64,000 bases of DNA from Candidatus Zhuqueibacterota bacterium (lineage in GTDB: Bacteria > Zhuqueibacterota > Zhuqueibacteria > Zhuqueibacterales > Zhuqueibacteraceae): NCBI GenBank assembly GCA_022616415.1, contig JAKEEU010000008.1, forward strand, positions 27,782-91,781, given 5' to 3'. This document shows, piece by piece, positions 49,060-57,854 of the stretch (the stretch's first letter is position 1; every line of letters begins with the position of its first letter). The translations under genes were made by a program, and so were the position numbers. The notes beneath the pieces were generated by a model. It worked only from the letters and a program-made list of their open reading frames with translations. It was not told the origin of the DNA and made no database searches.

Positions 49060-50910
49060 TTATTGTCCAAGCCCATCCCTCACCCACCACGCCATAAAAA
49101 ACACCGCATCCGCGGTTCCATCCATCGTCGGCTCGTTGGTGGAATAATCGCCGAGGTCGTCGTGATACACCACGAGATCGGATTGAAATTCGACATACGG
49201 GTCTTCGCGCGTCAAGCGAATGCCGATGAGGCTCTTGTAAATGCTGCCATAAACCGGGCCGTCGTTTAGCCCGCCGGTGATTTGCCGTTTCGTTTTATCC
49301 GCAATCACACTGTGCGGAAACTGCGGGGTGTTGCCGCCTCCTGCGGGAATGCCGACGAAGGCGCTGATGCCCCACGGATTGCGCCCCAATAGCCAATCGC
49401 GATGCGCGACAATCATTTCATGATAACACATGTCGCCGGTCATCTGCTCGTAGAGCAAGCCGTGAGTGATGAAATTCACCACGAGATTGTTGGAGCACCA
49501 AATGAACGGCACGGCAATGCGATACGGATTTTTGTTGGCGCGCGCCTGCATCTTTTCCAAACTCTCGCGATAGAAACCGGCAAGCGTATCTTGAAAGGCG
49601 CGGTCAACGAGAGAATACAGCGCGTAATGGCCGAGATTGGCAAAGGGATAAAACTCGTAGTGCCTCGCCATATCCGCGCCCATCCATGACGTTGCGCCGA
49701 TTCGACGCGCAAAAATTTTCGCCTCGTCGAGATAGGTTTTCTCTCCGGTAGCTCGAAACAACTCTGCTGCGCCCCATTCCATGTCATCGGCCCAGGTGAT
49801 TTCGTAATAACGATACGGCGCGCGGCAGGGCGTGCCTTCCTGGCAGCCGGGCTGCTTCCTGCCCATGGCGTAAACTTCTTTCGCCGCTTGCAAGCAGCGC
49901 GCGGCAAAATTTTTATCTCGCCAATCATTTTGCCAAATTTGCGCGGCCATCGCCATTGCCGCGGCGCAGCGGCCGGCGAGATTGGCGATGCCGGTGGAAG
50001 TATTTTGAAATTTACCAAGCCCCTGCGGTTTGCCGTTGGCGTAATAAACCACGCGGTAACTTCCCGGCCCCCAGCCGTAATCCGAAACATCTTCTTGAGG
50101 CAATTCCCAACCGGAGTGATCGCGGTCATCTGCGACTTGATGAAAGAGCAGATTTGGCGCCGGATGCATTTTGAGCATCCAGTCGAGGCCCCAACGCGCT
50201 TCGTCGAGAATATCCGGAATGCCGTTGGCGCCTTTTTGCCCGAGCGCGTTGAACTCGTCGCGAAATTTGCCGTGATTTTCTTGATATGAAAACAGCATTC
50301 GCGCCGTGGCATTGCTCGAGGTCAGCAAATAGCGCAGATAATCGCCGGCATCGTGCCAGCCGCCGCTCACCTCGAAATAGGTGCTGTCCGGCATCGGCCC
50401 GTACATCGTCCGGCCGTCTTTTTGATGACAAACTTCATCGAGAAAAGGATTATAGCCGCAGCGCTGTTGGCGCATGTACGCGAGCAGAAGTTCGTGATAC
50501 TCGTAGTAAGCCTCCGGCCCAATATTGAAAGGAAGAGACACAAAATCCGTCCCGACAATGCGCAATTTGAAACGGCCGGCCTTCTTCAAAGCGCTGAAAT
50601 CGAGCCGATAGTGGTAGGCAAAATTTCCCCAAGCGCCGGCATTCGCACCAAGTTTTGCCGGTCCCCAAACCCGTTGGCCGGAAGCCGCCTCGATGATCTC
50701 GAATTGCCGCTTGTCCGCGGGCTGTTGCGAAAACGCGACGGCGATTTTGGGGTCTTCGGGCAAATAGCCGATTTGATTGGCGCGGAGGTGAATTGTATCG
50801 GCTTTTGGGGAAGAAGAAATGCTGGCAACAAATAGGGCTGTGACGTGAAGGAGGAGAGAGCATTTTATTTTAGACGCCGCGAAGAAAGATAGAGCATTCG
50901 GAGCATTCAT
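49060..50910 (-). CDS. Glycoside hydrolase family 9 (cellulase-type), exported
   Basis: 616 residues. A signal peptide (LLLHVTALFVASISSSPKA) is followed by a CelD-N type Ig-like domain (about 40-130; IHLRANQIGYLPEDPKIAV) and the GH9 (alpha/alpha)6 barrel. The catalytic pair is present: the two aspartates in SGGWHDAGDYLRY and the acid glutamate in DYSTNEPTMDGTAD. Other typical blocks are NGIPDILDEARWGLDWMLKM and LGRNPWGISAFVG. GH9 enzymes are endoglucanases or exo-glucosaminidases acting on beta-1,4-linked glycans. It converges on nadC and stands alone. Confidence 0.92.
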   Translation of the reverse strand: MNAPNALSFFAASKIKCSLLLHVTALFVASISSSPKADTIHLRANQIGYLPEDPKIAVAFSQQPADKRQFEIIEAASGQRVWGPAKLGANAGAWGNFAYHYRLDFSALKKAGRFKLRIVGTDFVSLPFNIGPEAYYEYHELLLAYMRQQRCGYNPFLDEVCHQKDGRTMYGPMPDSTYFEVSGGWHDAGDYLRYLLTSSNATARMLFSYQENHGKFRDEFNALGQKGANGIPDILDEARWGLDWMLKMHPAPNLLFHQVADDRDHSGWELPQEDVSDYGWGPGSYRVVYYANGKPQGLGKFQNTSTGIANLAGRCAAAMAMAAQIWQNDWRDKNFAARCLQAAKEVYAMGRKQPGCQEGTPCRAPYRYYEITWADDMEWGAAELFRATGEKTYLDEAKIFARRIGATSWMGADMARHYEFYPFANLGHYALYSLVDRAFQDTLAGFYRESLEKMQARANKNPYRIAVPFIWCSNNLVVNFITHGLLYEQMTGDMCYHEMIVAHRDWLLGRNPWGISAFVGIPAGGGNTPQFPHSVIADKTKRQITGGLNDGPVYGSIYKSLIGIRLTREDPYVEFQSDLVVYHDDLGDYSTNEPTMDGTADAVFFMAWWVRDGLGQ

Positions 50911-51014
50911 TGATCGGCTTCCTCGAATGTTTTAAATTGTAAACCCCATTTCGGGAGACAGTCAGTCGCTTTCTAAAGCTTGACTTTTGGAAAAATAATG
51001 TTTGGAGAATGATG

Positions 51015-51031
51015 CCAGACGGGCCGTCTGG
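51015..51031 (-). repeat. CCAGACG-CGTCTGG hairpin (family D, copy 2)
   Basis: CCAGACGGGCCGTCTGG, followed by GGCTAC, 12 bp downstream of the SDR stop codon on the minus strand. Identical word order to the copy at 26247-26265. Confidence 0.5.
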
Positions 51032-51043
51032 GCTACGACTTGC

Positions 51044-51847
51044 TTAGCGCCTCACCTTCCCGCCATCCACCACGATCGTTTGTCCGGTAATAAATCCTGC
51101 TAAATCCGACGCGAGAAAGAGAATCACGCCTGCCACTTCTTCGGGTTGGCCCCAACGTTGCAGCGGCGCTTCACGGGCAAGCTCTTGCTTTTGGCTCTCA
51201 GAGAGCTGATGATACCAGCCACTCGCGATATTTCCAGGCGCAACGGCGTTAACGCGGATGCCATATTTGCCGTACTCGAGCGCGAGATCGCGCATGAGGC
51301 CTAACAGCGCGGCTTTGGCTTCGGTGTAAGGCGTGCCGTGATAGCCGGAGAGGGCCGGCGTGGAACTGACGAATATCAAAGTGCCGCGGCGCTGCGGCAC
51401 CATGATTTTGAGGGCGTGATGGCTGCACAAGCGGTTGCCGTCGAGATCCACGGCGCGGACTTGACGAAACCATTGCTCGATTTCGGCTTCGCGCATTTCG
51501 TGCAGCGGCATGCGCCATAACTCTTCCACCAACGGATACCCGGCGCAACAGACGAGCACGTCGAGACGGTTGCCGCTCCAGTTTTGCAATTGCGCAAACA
51601 TCTCGCGCACGGCGGCGATATCGGTCACATCCGCAACTGCGGGGAAAGCTCGCACGCCGTGCTGCTCGCTCAAGTTGGCGGCAAATTGATGGACTTCGGT
51701 CGAGTCGCGACCGTTGACGGCGACCGCAGCACCGCAGCGTGCGAACAATTCCGCTACTGCGCGTCCAATGCCGCGACTGGCGCCGGTGATGAGCACGGTG
51801 CGGTCACGCAAGCCGGGCAGCGCGATTTTTTCAACCGAGGCGATCAA
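51044..51847 (-). CDS. Short-chain dehydrogenase/reductase
   Basis: 267 residues of the classical SDR fold. The dinucleotide loop is VLITGASRGIGRAVAELF; the arginine in NGRDSTE suggests NADP preference. The catalytic tetrad is visible as FVSSTPALSGYHGTPYTEAK (Ser, Tyr and Lys), with VNAVAPGNIASG and the C-terminal FITGQTIVVDGG block. Most relatives are 3-oxoacyl-ACP or sugar/steroid reductases; the exact substrate is uncertain. An unusual DVLVCCAGYPLV replaces the standard NNAG. It follows tpx downstream with a gap of about 60 bp and may share its transcript. Confidence 0.88.
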   Translation of the reverse strand: MIASVEKIALPGLRDRTVLITGASRGIGRAVAELFARCGAAVAVNGRDSTEVHQFAANLSEQHGVRAFPAVADVTDIAAVREMFAQLQNWSGNRLDVLVCCAGYPLVEELWRMPLHEMREAEIEQWFRQVRAVDLDGNRLCSHHALKIMVPQRRGTLIFVSSTPALSGYHGTPYTEAKAALLGLMRDLALEYGKYGIRVNAVAPGNIASGWYHQLSESQKQELAREAPLQRWGQPEEVAGVILFLASDLAGFITGQTIVVDGGKVRR

Positions 51848-51906
51848 GATTCACAAAGCTTATTTGCCGATAATGACACGACCGAAACGAATAATCGCAG
51901 CAAAAA

Positions 51907-52428
51907 TCAAGCGCTGAGCTTGTTGACCGTTTCCAGAACTTTGTCGTAATTCGGGTGCTGGCCCATTTCCGGAACGTACTCGACGTGCCGCACGACGCCG
52001 TCCTTATCCAGCACGAACACGGCGCGCCAAAGAAAGCCGGTTTCTTTGACATACACACCATACGCCTGCCCGAACGAACGGTCACGCTGGTCGGAATAAA
52101 CGCGGGCTTTATCGACGTTCGCCATGCCGCACCAGCGCTTTTGCCCGAACGGCAAGTCGCAACTGACCACGACGAAGTTCACTTTGTCGCCGAGCTTGGC
52201 GGCTTCGTCATTGAAGCGTTTGGTTTCGGCATCGCACACGCCGGTATCCAGCGACGGCACCGAGGCCAACACAGTTGGTTTCCCTTTCATCGCCTCCAAA
52301 CCGACTTCGGAGAAGTCTTGCGCCAACACAGTGAACGCCGGCGCTTTATCGCCGACTTTGATTTCCGGGCCGGCGAGCTTGATCGTGCGATTTCTGAAAT
52401 TGTACGACTCCTTGCGTTCTCCAGCCAT
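51907..52428 (-). CDS. tpx: Thiol peroxidase (2-Cys peroxiredoxin)
   Basis: 173 residues from the ATG at 52428 (an ATG one codon earlier is also possible). The Tpx pattern is clear: NRTIKLAGPEIKVGDKAPAF near the N-terminus, then SVPSLDTGVCDAETKRFNDEA with the peroxidatic Cys in TGVCD near residue 60, FVVVSCDLPFGQKRWCG with the resolving Cys, and VFVLDKDGVVRHVEYVPE. It reduces hydrogen peroxide and alkyl peroxides in the cytoplasm using thioredoxin. The extra cysteine in RWCG is usual for Tpx. An SDR gene follows. Confidence 0.93.
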   Translation of the reverse strand: MAGERKESYNFRNRTIKLAGPEIKVGDKAPAFTVLAQDFSEVGLEAMKGKPTVLASVPSLDTGVCDAETKRFNDEAAKLGDKVNFVVVSCDLPFGQKRWCGMANVDKARVYSDQRDRSFGQAYGVYVKETGFLWRAVFVLDKDGVVRHVEYVPEMGQHPNYDKVLETVNKLSA

Positions 52429-52510
52429 CATTGCCTGCTTAAGATAAAGATTCTGCGAAGCTTCATCTCCAACCGATGACCTCGCAAAGAAAATAATCTC
52501 CAACTGATAG

Positions 52511-52553
52511 AAAAACCCAACGGATTAGATCAGTTGGGTATTCAATCCGTTGG
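52511..52553 (-). terminator. Terminator of the first hppA
   Basis: On the minus strand CCAACGGATT (52553-52544) pairs with AATCCGTTGG (52526-52517), followed by GTTTTTC. Interleaved with it, CCAACTGAT (52500-52508) can pair with ATCAGTTGG (52529-52537), an alternative fold at the start of the tpx leader. Confidence 0.7.
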
Positions 52554-52595
52554 AAAAACTTGTACTGTTTGTAAAAACTTTTTGCGCTCAAAATC

Positions 52596-54617
52596 TTATT
52601 GCATAAAAATCGGCGCCAAGACCAGCGAGATCACCGCCATCAATTTGATCAAAATATTAATGGACGGGCCAACCGTGTCTTTTAGTGGATCACCGACGGT
52701 ATCGCCAATTACGGTGGCTTTGTGGGTTTCCGAGCCTTTGCCGCCATAATTTCCTTCTTCGACGTATTTTTTAGCATTGTCCATGGCGCCGCCGCTGTTG
52801 GCCATTTGAATGCCGAGCATTACGCCGGTCACCAGCGCGCCCAGGAGCAAGCCCGCCAATGCCGCCGGTCCAAGAATGAAACCGGTCAGTACCGGCGCCA
52901 GGATCGCCATCGCGCCGGGCAGCAACATGCCGTTGATGGCGCCGATGGTGCTGATGTCGACGCACTTGGCAGAATCCGGCATAGCCTTGCCTTCGCGCAG
53001 GCCGGGAATCTCGCGAAATTGCCGGCGCACCTCTGCGATCATTTTGAACGCGGCTTTGCTCACTGCTTTGAAGAGCATTGAGGAGAAGAAAAACGGCAAC
53101 ATGCCGCCAATGATAATGCCGGCCAGCACCTGCGGGTCTTTCAAATCGGCGCTTGCCAATTTGACGGAGTGCATATAAGCCACAATCAACCCCATCGCGG
53201 CAAACGCGGCGGAGCCAATGGCGAAGCCTTTGCCGATGGCGGCCGTGGTGTTACCGACGGAGTCGAGGCTATCAGTAATCTTGCGCACGCCGGGATCGAG
53301 ATGCGCCATCTCGGCAATACCGCCGGCGTTATCGGCAATGGGACCGTAACTATCGACTGCAACGACCATGCCGGTCGTCGCCAACATGCCGAGGCTGGCC
53401 ATGGCGACGCCATAAATGCCGGCGAAGTTGAAAGAAACAATGAGGGCGCCTGCCAAAACAATCACCGGTATTGCGGTCGAGGCCATGCCGAGCGCCAGCC
53501 CGCCGGTCACGGTAATCGCCGGGCCGCTTTGCGACTCGTCGGCCAAATTTCGCACCGGCTTGTATTTGGAGGAGGTGTAATATTCGCTGGTGAAGCCGAT
53601 GATCACGCCAGAGAGCACGCCGGCAATCGTCGCCCAAAACGGCCCCATGACGCTGTAATTTTCATACGCCACGCCCTGGGTTTTAAACAGAAAATACGTG
53701 CCGATGGCGGTCAAGCCGGCGCTGACGTACAAGCCGCCCATGAGCGCACCCTGCGGGTTGCCGCGGCCCGTGGCTTTCACGAAAATGATGCCGAGTATCG
53801 AGGCGATGATGCCGATGCTCGCGACGTTCAACGGCAGCACGGTCAATGAATGCATGTGATCGCTGGCCAACAAGCTCATGCCGGCGGCAATTGCCATCGC
53901 CGCGATCATGGATTCGACGTAAGACTCCAACAAATCGGCGCCCAAGCCGGCCACGTCGCCGACGTTATCGCCGACGTTATCCGCAATCACCGCCGGGTTG
54001 CGCGGGTCGTCTTCGGGAATATTGGCTTCAACTTTTCCCACCAAATCCGCGCCCATGTCCGCGCCCTTGGTGAAAATGCCGCCGCCGCTGCGCGCGAAGA
54101 GGGCGACGAGACTCGCGCCCATGGCGTAGCCGTTCACGATAACCGGATCGCCGTTGAAAGCCGCATAAACGATGCACAAGCCCAACAAAGACACACCGAC
54201 GACACTCATGCCCATCACCGCGCCGCCGGAAACTGCGACTCCCAATGCGCCTTTGAGGCCGCCGTCAACGGCGCCCTGCGTGGTGCGAGAGTTCGCCCGC
54301 GTGGCGATGCTCATGCCGATGTAGCCGGCAATCGCCGAGGCAATACCGCCGGCAACAAACGCGACCGAGGTTTGCCAATTCAAAGCCACATTTGAGAACA
54401 TTGGCGCCGCCGCGATCAGAATGGCTATAACGCCGACAAAACCAGCGACATACATATATTCGCGCCGCAGAAACGCCTTCGCACCGGTTTGCACGGCACG
54501 GGAAATTTCCACCATTTTGGCGTTGCCTGGATTTTGGCGCAAAACGTCCATGGCGAGATAGGCAACAAAACCGAGCGCCAGCAAACTCGCTACACCCGGG
54601 ATCAAAATATCCTGCAC
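52596..54617 (-). CDS. hppA: Membrane pyrophosphatase, K+-dependent type
   Basis: 673 residues with about 16 membrane helices. A GTG start follows GGAGG. Catalytic blocks are GGIFTKGADMGADLVGKVE, PEDDPRNPAVIADNVGDNVG, FVKATGRGNPQ and DTVGDPLKDTVGPS. The sequence SVGNTTAAIGKGFAIGSAA has Ala at the position that is Lys in K+-independent enzymes, so this copy belongs to the K+-dependent group, which includes Na+ pumps. It hydrolyses pyrophosphate and pumps Na+ or H+ out of the cytoplasm. A second, K+-independent copy is at 57855-59963. A terminator follows. Confidence 0.93.
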   Translation of the reverse strand: MQDILIPGVASLLALGFVAYLAMDVLRQNPGNAKMVEISRAVQTGAKAFLRREYMYVAGFVGVIAILIAAAPMFSNVALNWQTSVAFVAGGIASAIAGYIGMSIATRANSRTTQGAVDGGLKGALGVAVSGGAVMGMSVVGVSLLGLCIVYAAFNGDPVIVNGYAMGASLVALFARSGGGIFTKGADMGADLVGKVEANIPEDDPRNPAVIADNVGDNVGDVAGLGADLLESYVESMIAAMAIAAGMSLLASDHMHSLTVLPLNVASIGIIASILGIIFVKATGRGNPQGALMGGLYVSAGLTAIGTYFLFKTQGVAYENYSVMGPFWATIAGVLSGVIIGFTSEYYTSSKYKPVRNLADESQSGPAITVTGGLALGMASTAIPVIVLAGALIVSFNFAGIYGVAMASLGMLATTGMVVAVDSYGPIADNAGGIAEMAHLDPGVRKITDSLDSVGNTTAAIGKGFAIGSAAFAAMGLIVAYMHSVKLASADLKDPQVLAGIIIGGMLPFFFSSMLFKAVSKAAFKMIAEVRRQFREIPGLREGKAMPDSAKCVDISTIGAINGMLLPGAMAILAPVLTGFILGPAALAGLLLGALVTGVMLGIQMANSGGAMDNAKKYVEEGNYGGKGSETHKATVIGDTVGDPLKDTVGPSINILIKLMAVISLVLAPIFMQ

Positions 54618-54724
54618 AGCTTCCTCCTTCAGAGTTGAGGTTGTCCGATTATTTATTTTTGCATCCCTGTTGTCATTCCACAGGTCGATTAAAAACTACG
54701 CAACTATTCAGGCAAAAGCGAGGC

Positions 54725-54795
54725 TGTCATTCCGTAGAAATCCCGTTCCATTTCAAGCACTGTGCTAATGCGAAAAAAAATCTTCCAGAATGACA
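54725..54795. repeat. Family B palindrome, copy 2
   Basis: Ends TGTCAT (54725-54730) and ATGACA (54790-54795), inner TTCCGTAGAAA-like and TTCTTCCAG-like arms, and the central AGCACTGTGCT (54756-54766). It lies in the gene-free stretch 54618-54926 between hppA and the nucleoside transporter; the rest of that stretch shows no further feature. Confidence 0.7.
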
Positions 54796-54926
54796 TGCGA
54801 GAGGATGACTGAATAGTTATGAAACAACTTTATCTACATGCAATTGCTTAATTTGCCAGAAGATAAAATGCAAAATTTAAATATAAGCCTTAATCACCAA
54901 TTTTTCAAGCACTTTTTACGAAAGGC

Positions 54927-55820
54927 TTACCCGCCAATCAACATGCCGGCAATCGCCGCCGTCATCCAACTGGCCAGTGCGCCGCCGAACATCGCCCGCA
55001 GGCCGAGCTTGGCGAGATCGCCGCGCCGTTCCGGCGCCATGCCGCCGATGCCGCCAATTTGAATCGCGATGGAAGAAAAATTTGCAAAACCGCAGAGCGC
55101 GTAGGTGGCGATGATCTGCGCACGCGCGCTCATGCCGCCGGATTTGATCAAGTCCGACAAATTCACATACGCCACAAATTCGTTGATCGAAATTTTGGTG
55201 CCGAGAAGGTTGCCAAACTCGATGCAGTCTTTCCATGGCACGCCCATGAGAATGTAACCCGCCATCACGCCACCGGCAATCGTCGCAAAACCGCCGCACC
55301 TAATCGCCATCAGCTCGGAATTGGTCGCTTTGGCAATAAACGGCCGGATCAACAGCGGCGCTTCGGTCTGGCCGACAAAAATATTGGCGGAGCAAGACAA
55401 TGATTCGGCGCCGCTGGTGCCCATCGTCTTGGCCATAACCACCGCGAGGCCCTCGACGATTTTTTGCATGATCCCGAGATGATAAAGAATAGACATCACG
55501 GCAGAGGAATAAATAATCGTCGGCAAAATGGCAAACGCAAATTGCAGCCCGAACGTATTTTGGTACTCCGGTTTGACGAGATTGCCAAAGAGAAATTCGG
55601 TGCCATATTTGGTGAAGCCAAGAAAGGCGCTAATTTTGTCGCCAGCCCATTGAAAAGCGATTTTGCCGGGTTCCGTCCACAAGATAACAAAAGCGAACAC
55701 CATCTGCAACCCCGTACCCCACAATACCACGCGCCACGGGAATTGGCGGCGATCGTACGACATGGCGTAAGCGATGCCGATCATCGCGACCATGCCGAGC
55801 AAGCTGACAAGCCGTTCCAT
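54927..55820 (-). CDS. nupC: CNT-family nucleoside transporter with an internal deletion
   Basis: 297 residues; concentrative nucleoside transporters are normally about 400 or more. The N-terminal part is normal (RVVLWGTGLQMVFAFVILWT, FLFGNL, FAFAILPTIIYSSAVMSILY, TSGAESLSCSANIFVGQTEAP). The sequence then jumps from GGFATIAGGVMAGYI directly to LMGVPWKDCIEFGNLLGTK, two segments that in the family are separated by roughly 100-130 residues. The C-terminal NEFVAYVNLSDL and CGFANFSSIAIQIGGIGG blocks are intact. The frame is kept, so a protein is made, but several membrane segments are missing. It could be a defective transporter, a miniature form or an assembly artefact. Confidence 0.8.
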   Translation of the reverse strand: MERLVSLLGMVAMIGIAYAMSYDRRQFPWRVVLWGTGLQMVFAFVILWTEPGKIAFQWAGDKISAFLGFTKYGTEFLFGNLVKPEYQNTFGLQFAFAILPTIIYSSAVMSILYHLGIMQKIVEGLAVVMAKTMGTSGAESLSCSANIFVGQTEAPLLIRPFIAKATNSELMAIRCGGFATIAGGVMAGYILMGVPWKDCIEFGNLLGTKISINEFVAYVNLSDLIKSGGMSARAQIIATYALCGFANFSSIAIQIGGIGGMAPERRGDLAKLGLRAMFGGALASWMTAAIAGMLIGG

Positions 55821-55909
55821 TCTCTCTCCTCCGTTGGTTGATGCGATTAGTCCATTAAAAGTTAACCCTTTGCAAAAAAAACAAAGAGATTTTGGCTCAC
55901 AGAAATGAA

Positions 55910-55940
55910 CTCACGGAAGAAAAATTAAAAATTCCGTGAG
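55910..55940. terminator. Hairpin between cstA and the nucleoside transporter
   Basis: CTCACGGAA (55910-55918) pairs with TTCCGTGAG (55932-55940) around an A/T-rich loop. It is downstream of cstA (minus strand). No long T run is adjacent, so terminator function is tentative. Confidence 0.4.
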
Positions 55941-56012
55941 CTGTTCCACTTTCGTGAGCAATTCATTCTTTTCTTTTTGGGTTGTAGCTCGTCCGTATTG
56001 AGGTAAATATAT

Positions 56013-57836
56013 TTAAGAGCTTTGCTCCGCCGTTGCCAGCTTCGGCGACGTCCTCCGCTTGCCGCTCAAGACTTGATACCACCGAAAGATGGAGTTGGCA
56101 AACACGATCACCGCGCAGACCATGATGATGGCGGTGAGCGCGGCGTCGAGATAACCCTGAAAAGCCAGCTTCGGATTTTGGGTCAGCGGCAGAAAATTGT
56201 CGGTGATGTTTTTCCAGCCGGCCACGAGCGTAGTGGTGCCCACGAATGACAGCGGCACAATGGTGACCCAAGCGTAACGCGCTTTGCCGGCGTTGATGAT
56301 GATCGTCGTCCCCACGGCCAGCGCAATCGCTGCGAGCAGTTGATTGGCGACACCGAACATCGGCCAGATTTGGCTGATACTGCCGGTGTAGATGAAATAC
56401 GCCCACGCCGCGCAAACCAACGCGCTGGAAATCACCGTGCCGGGCATCCAGTCAGCGCGCTCCAGCGGCTTGTAGAATTTGCCGAGAAATTCTTGCACGA
56501 GAAAGCGCGCCACCCGCGTGCCGGTGTCGATGGTGGTCAAAATGAACAGCGCCTCGAACATGATGGCGAAATGATACCAATACGCCATCAAACCTTTCAT
56601 GCCGGGCAGCGCCGTAAATATTTGCGCCATGCCGACGGCCAGCGAAACGGCGCCGCCGGTGCGTCCGGCCACCGCTTCGCCCACTTGCTGCTCCAACTCA
56701 GGAAGATTAACCACACTCAATCCGAGATTCGCAAATTTTTCAATCGGCACGTTAATCGCGAAATAGTCCGCCGGATGGAGCGCCGTCGCGGCAATAAGCG
56801 CGGTAACGCCGACTAAACTCTCGATTAGCATGGCGCCATAGCCAATCGGCCGCGCGTGGGTTTCCTTGTCGATCATCTTTGGCGTGGTGCCGGAGCCGAT
56901 CAGCGCATGAAATCCGGAAATGGCGCCACATGCGATGGTGATGAAGACGAAGGGATAAAGCTTGCCGGGAACGATCGGGCCGCCGCCGGAGATGAATTGC
57001 GTAAACGCCGGCATCTTCAAATCCGGATGTACGACGATAATGCCGATGACGAGAAAGGCAATGGTGCCGATTTTCATGTAAGAGCTTAAATAATCGCGCG
57101 GGCAAAGCAGCATCCACACCGGCAGAATCGAGGCGACAAAACCGTAGATCGCGATGAGCAGCGTAATTTGATTTTTGGGGAAAGTGAAATAGGGCGCTAA
57201 AAAAGATTCCGGCACGAAGCGTCCGGCGACGACGGCCAAAATGAGCAGCGTCACACCGATGGCCGAGGCTTCGACAATTTTGCCTTTGCGGAAGCGATAC
57301 ATGTAGAGGCCCATGAACAACGCGATCGGAATGGTCATGGCGATGGTGAAAGTTCCCCACGAGCTGTCGTGCAGCGCATTCACCACCGCCAGCCCCAGGC
57401 CGGAGAGCGCCATGACGATGATGAAGAGAATCGCAATTGCGGCGACGATGCCGGTGACCGGGCTGATTTCGATGCGCGCCATTTCAGCCAGGGATTTGCC
57501 GCCGCGGCGAATTGACGAGGAAAGAATGATGAAATCGTGCACCGCGCCGCCGGTGCACACGCCGATGACCAACCACAAAAGTCCGGGGAGAAAGCCGAAC
57601 TGGGCCGCCAACACCGGGCCAATGAGCGGGCCTGCTCCGGTAATGGCGGCAAAATGATGACCGAACAGCACCCACTTGTTCGTGGGCACATAATTCTGGC
57701 CGTCGTACATCGAATGCGCCGGCGTAGTGCGTTGGTCATCCAGCGCCAGAACTTTCGCCGCAATAAAGGCGCTGTAGTAGCGATAAGCAATGGCGTAAAT
57801 GCACAGCGCGAGAATAATGATGGGGAGAGCGTTCAT
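56013..57836 (-). CDS. cstA: CstA-family carbon starvation / peptide-pyruvate transporter
   Basis: 607 residues with about 15-16 membrane helices. Family motifs are in the N-terminus ([60 protein letters not shown]) and middle ([31 protein letters not shown]). CstA transporters take up peptides or pyruvate, often under carbon limitation. It starts 18 bp after hppA copy 2, so the pump and the transporter are probably one transcript, which suggests that this uptake depends on the ion gradient made by the pyrophosphatase. Confidence 0.93.
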   Translation of the reverse strand: MNALPIIILALCIYAIAYRYYSAFIAAKVLALDDQRTTPAHSMYDGQNYVPTNKWVLFGHHFAAITGAGPLIGPVLAAQFGFLPGLLWLVIGVCTGGAVHDFIILSSSIRRGGKSLAEMARIEISPVTGIVAAIAILFIIVMALSGLGLAVVNALHDSSWGTFTIAMTIPIALFMGLYMYRFRKGKIVEASAIGVTLLILAVVAGRFVPESFLAPYFTFPKNQITLLIAIYGFVASILPVWMLLCPRDYLSSYMKIGTIAFLVIGIIVVHPDLKMPAFTQFISGGGPIVPGKLYPFVFITIACGAISGFHALIGSGTTPKMIDKETHARPIGYGAMLIESLVGVTALIAATALHPADYFAINVPIEKFANLGLSVVNLPELEQQVGEAVAGRTGGAVSLAVGMAQIFTALPGMKGLMAYWYHFAIMFEALFILTTIDTGTRVARFLVQEFLGKFYKPLERADWMPGTVISSALVCAAWAYFIYTGSISQIWPMFGVANQLLAAIALAVGTTIIINAGKARYAWVTIVPLSFVGTTTLVAGWKNITDNFLPLTQNPKLAFQGYLDAALTAIIMVCAVIVFANSIFRWYQVLSGKRRTSPKLATAEQSS

Positions 57837-57854
57837 AATGGCCTCGCGGTTTGG

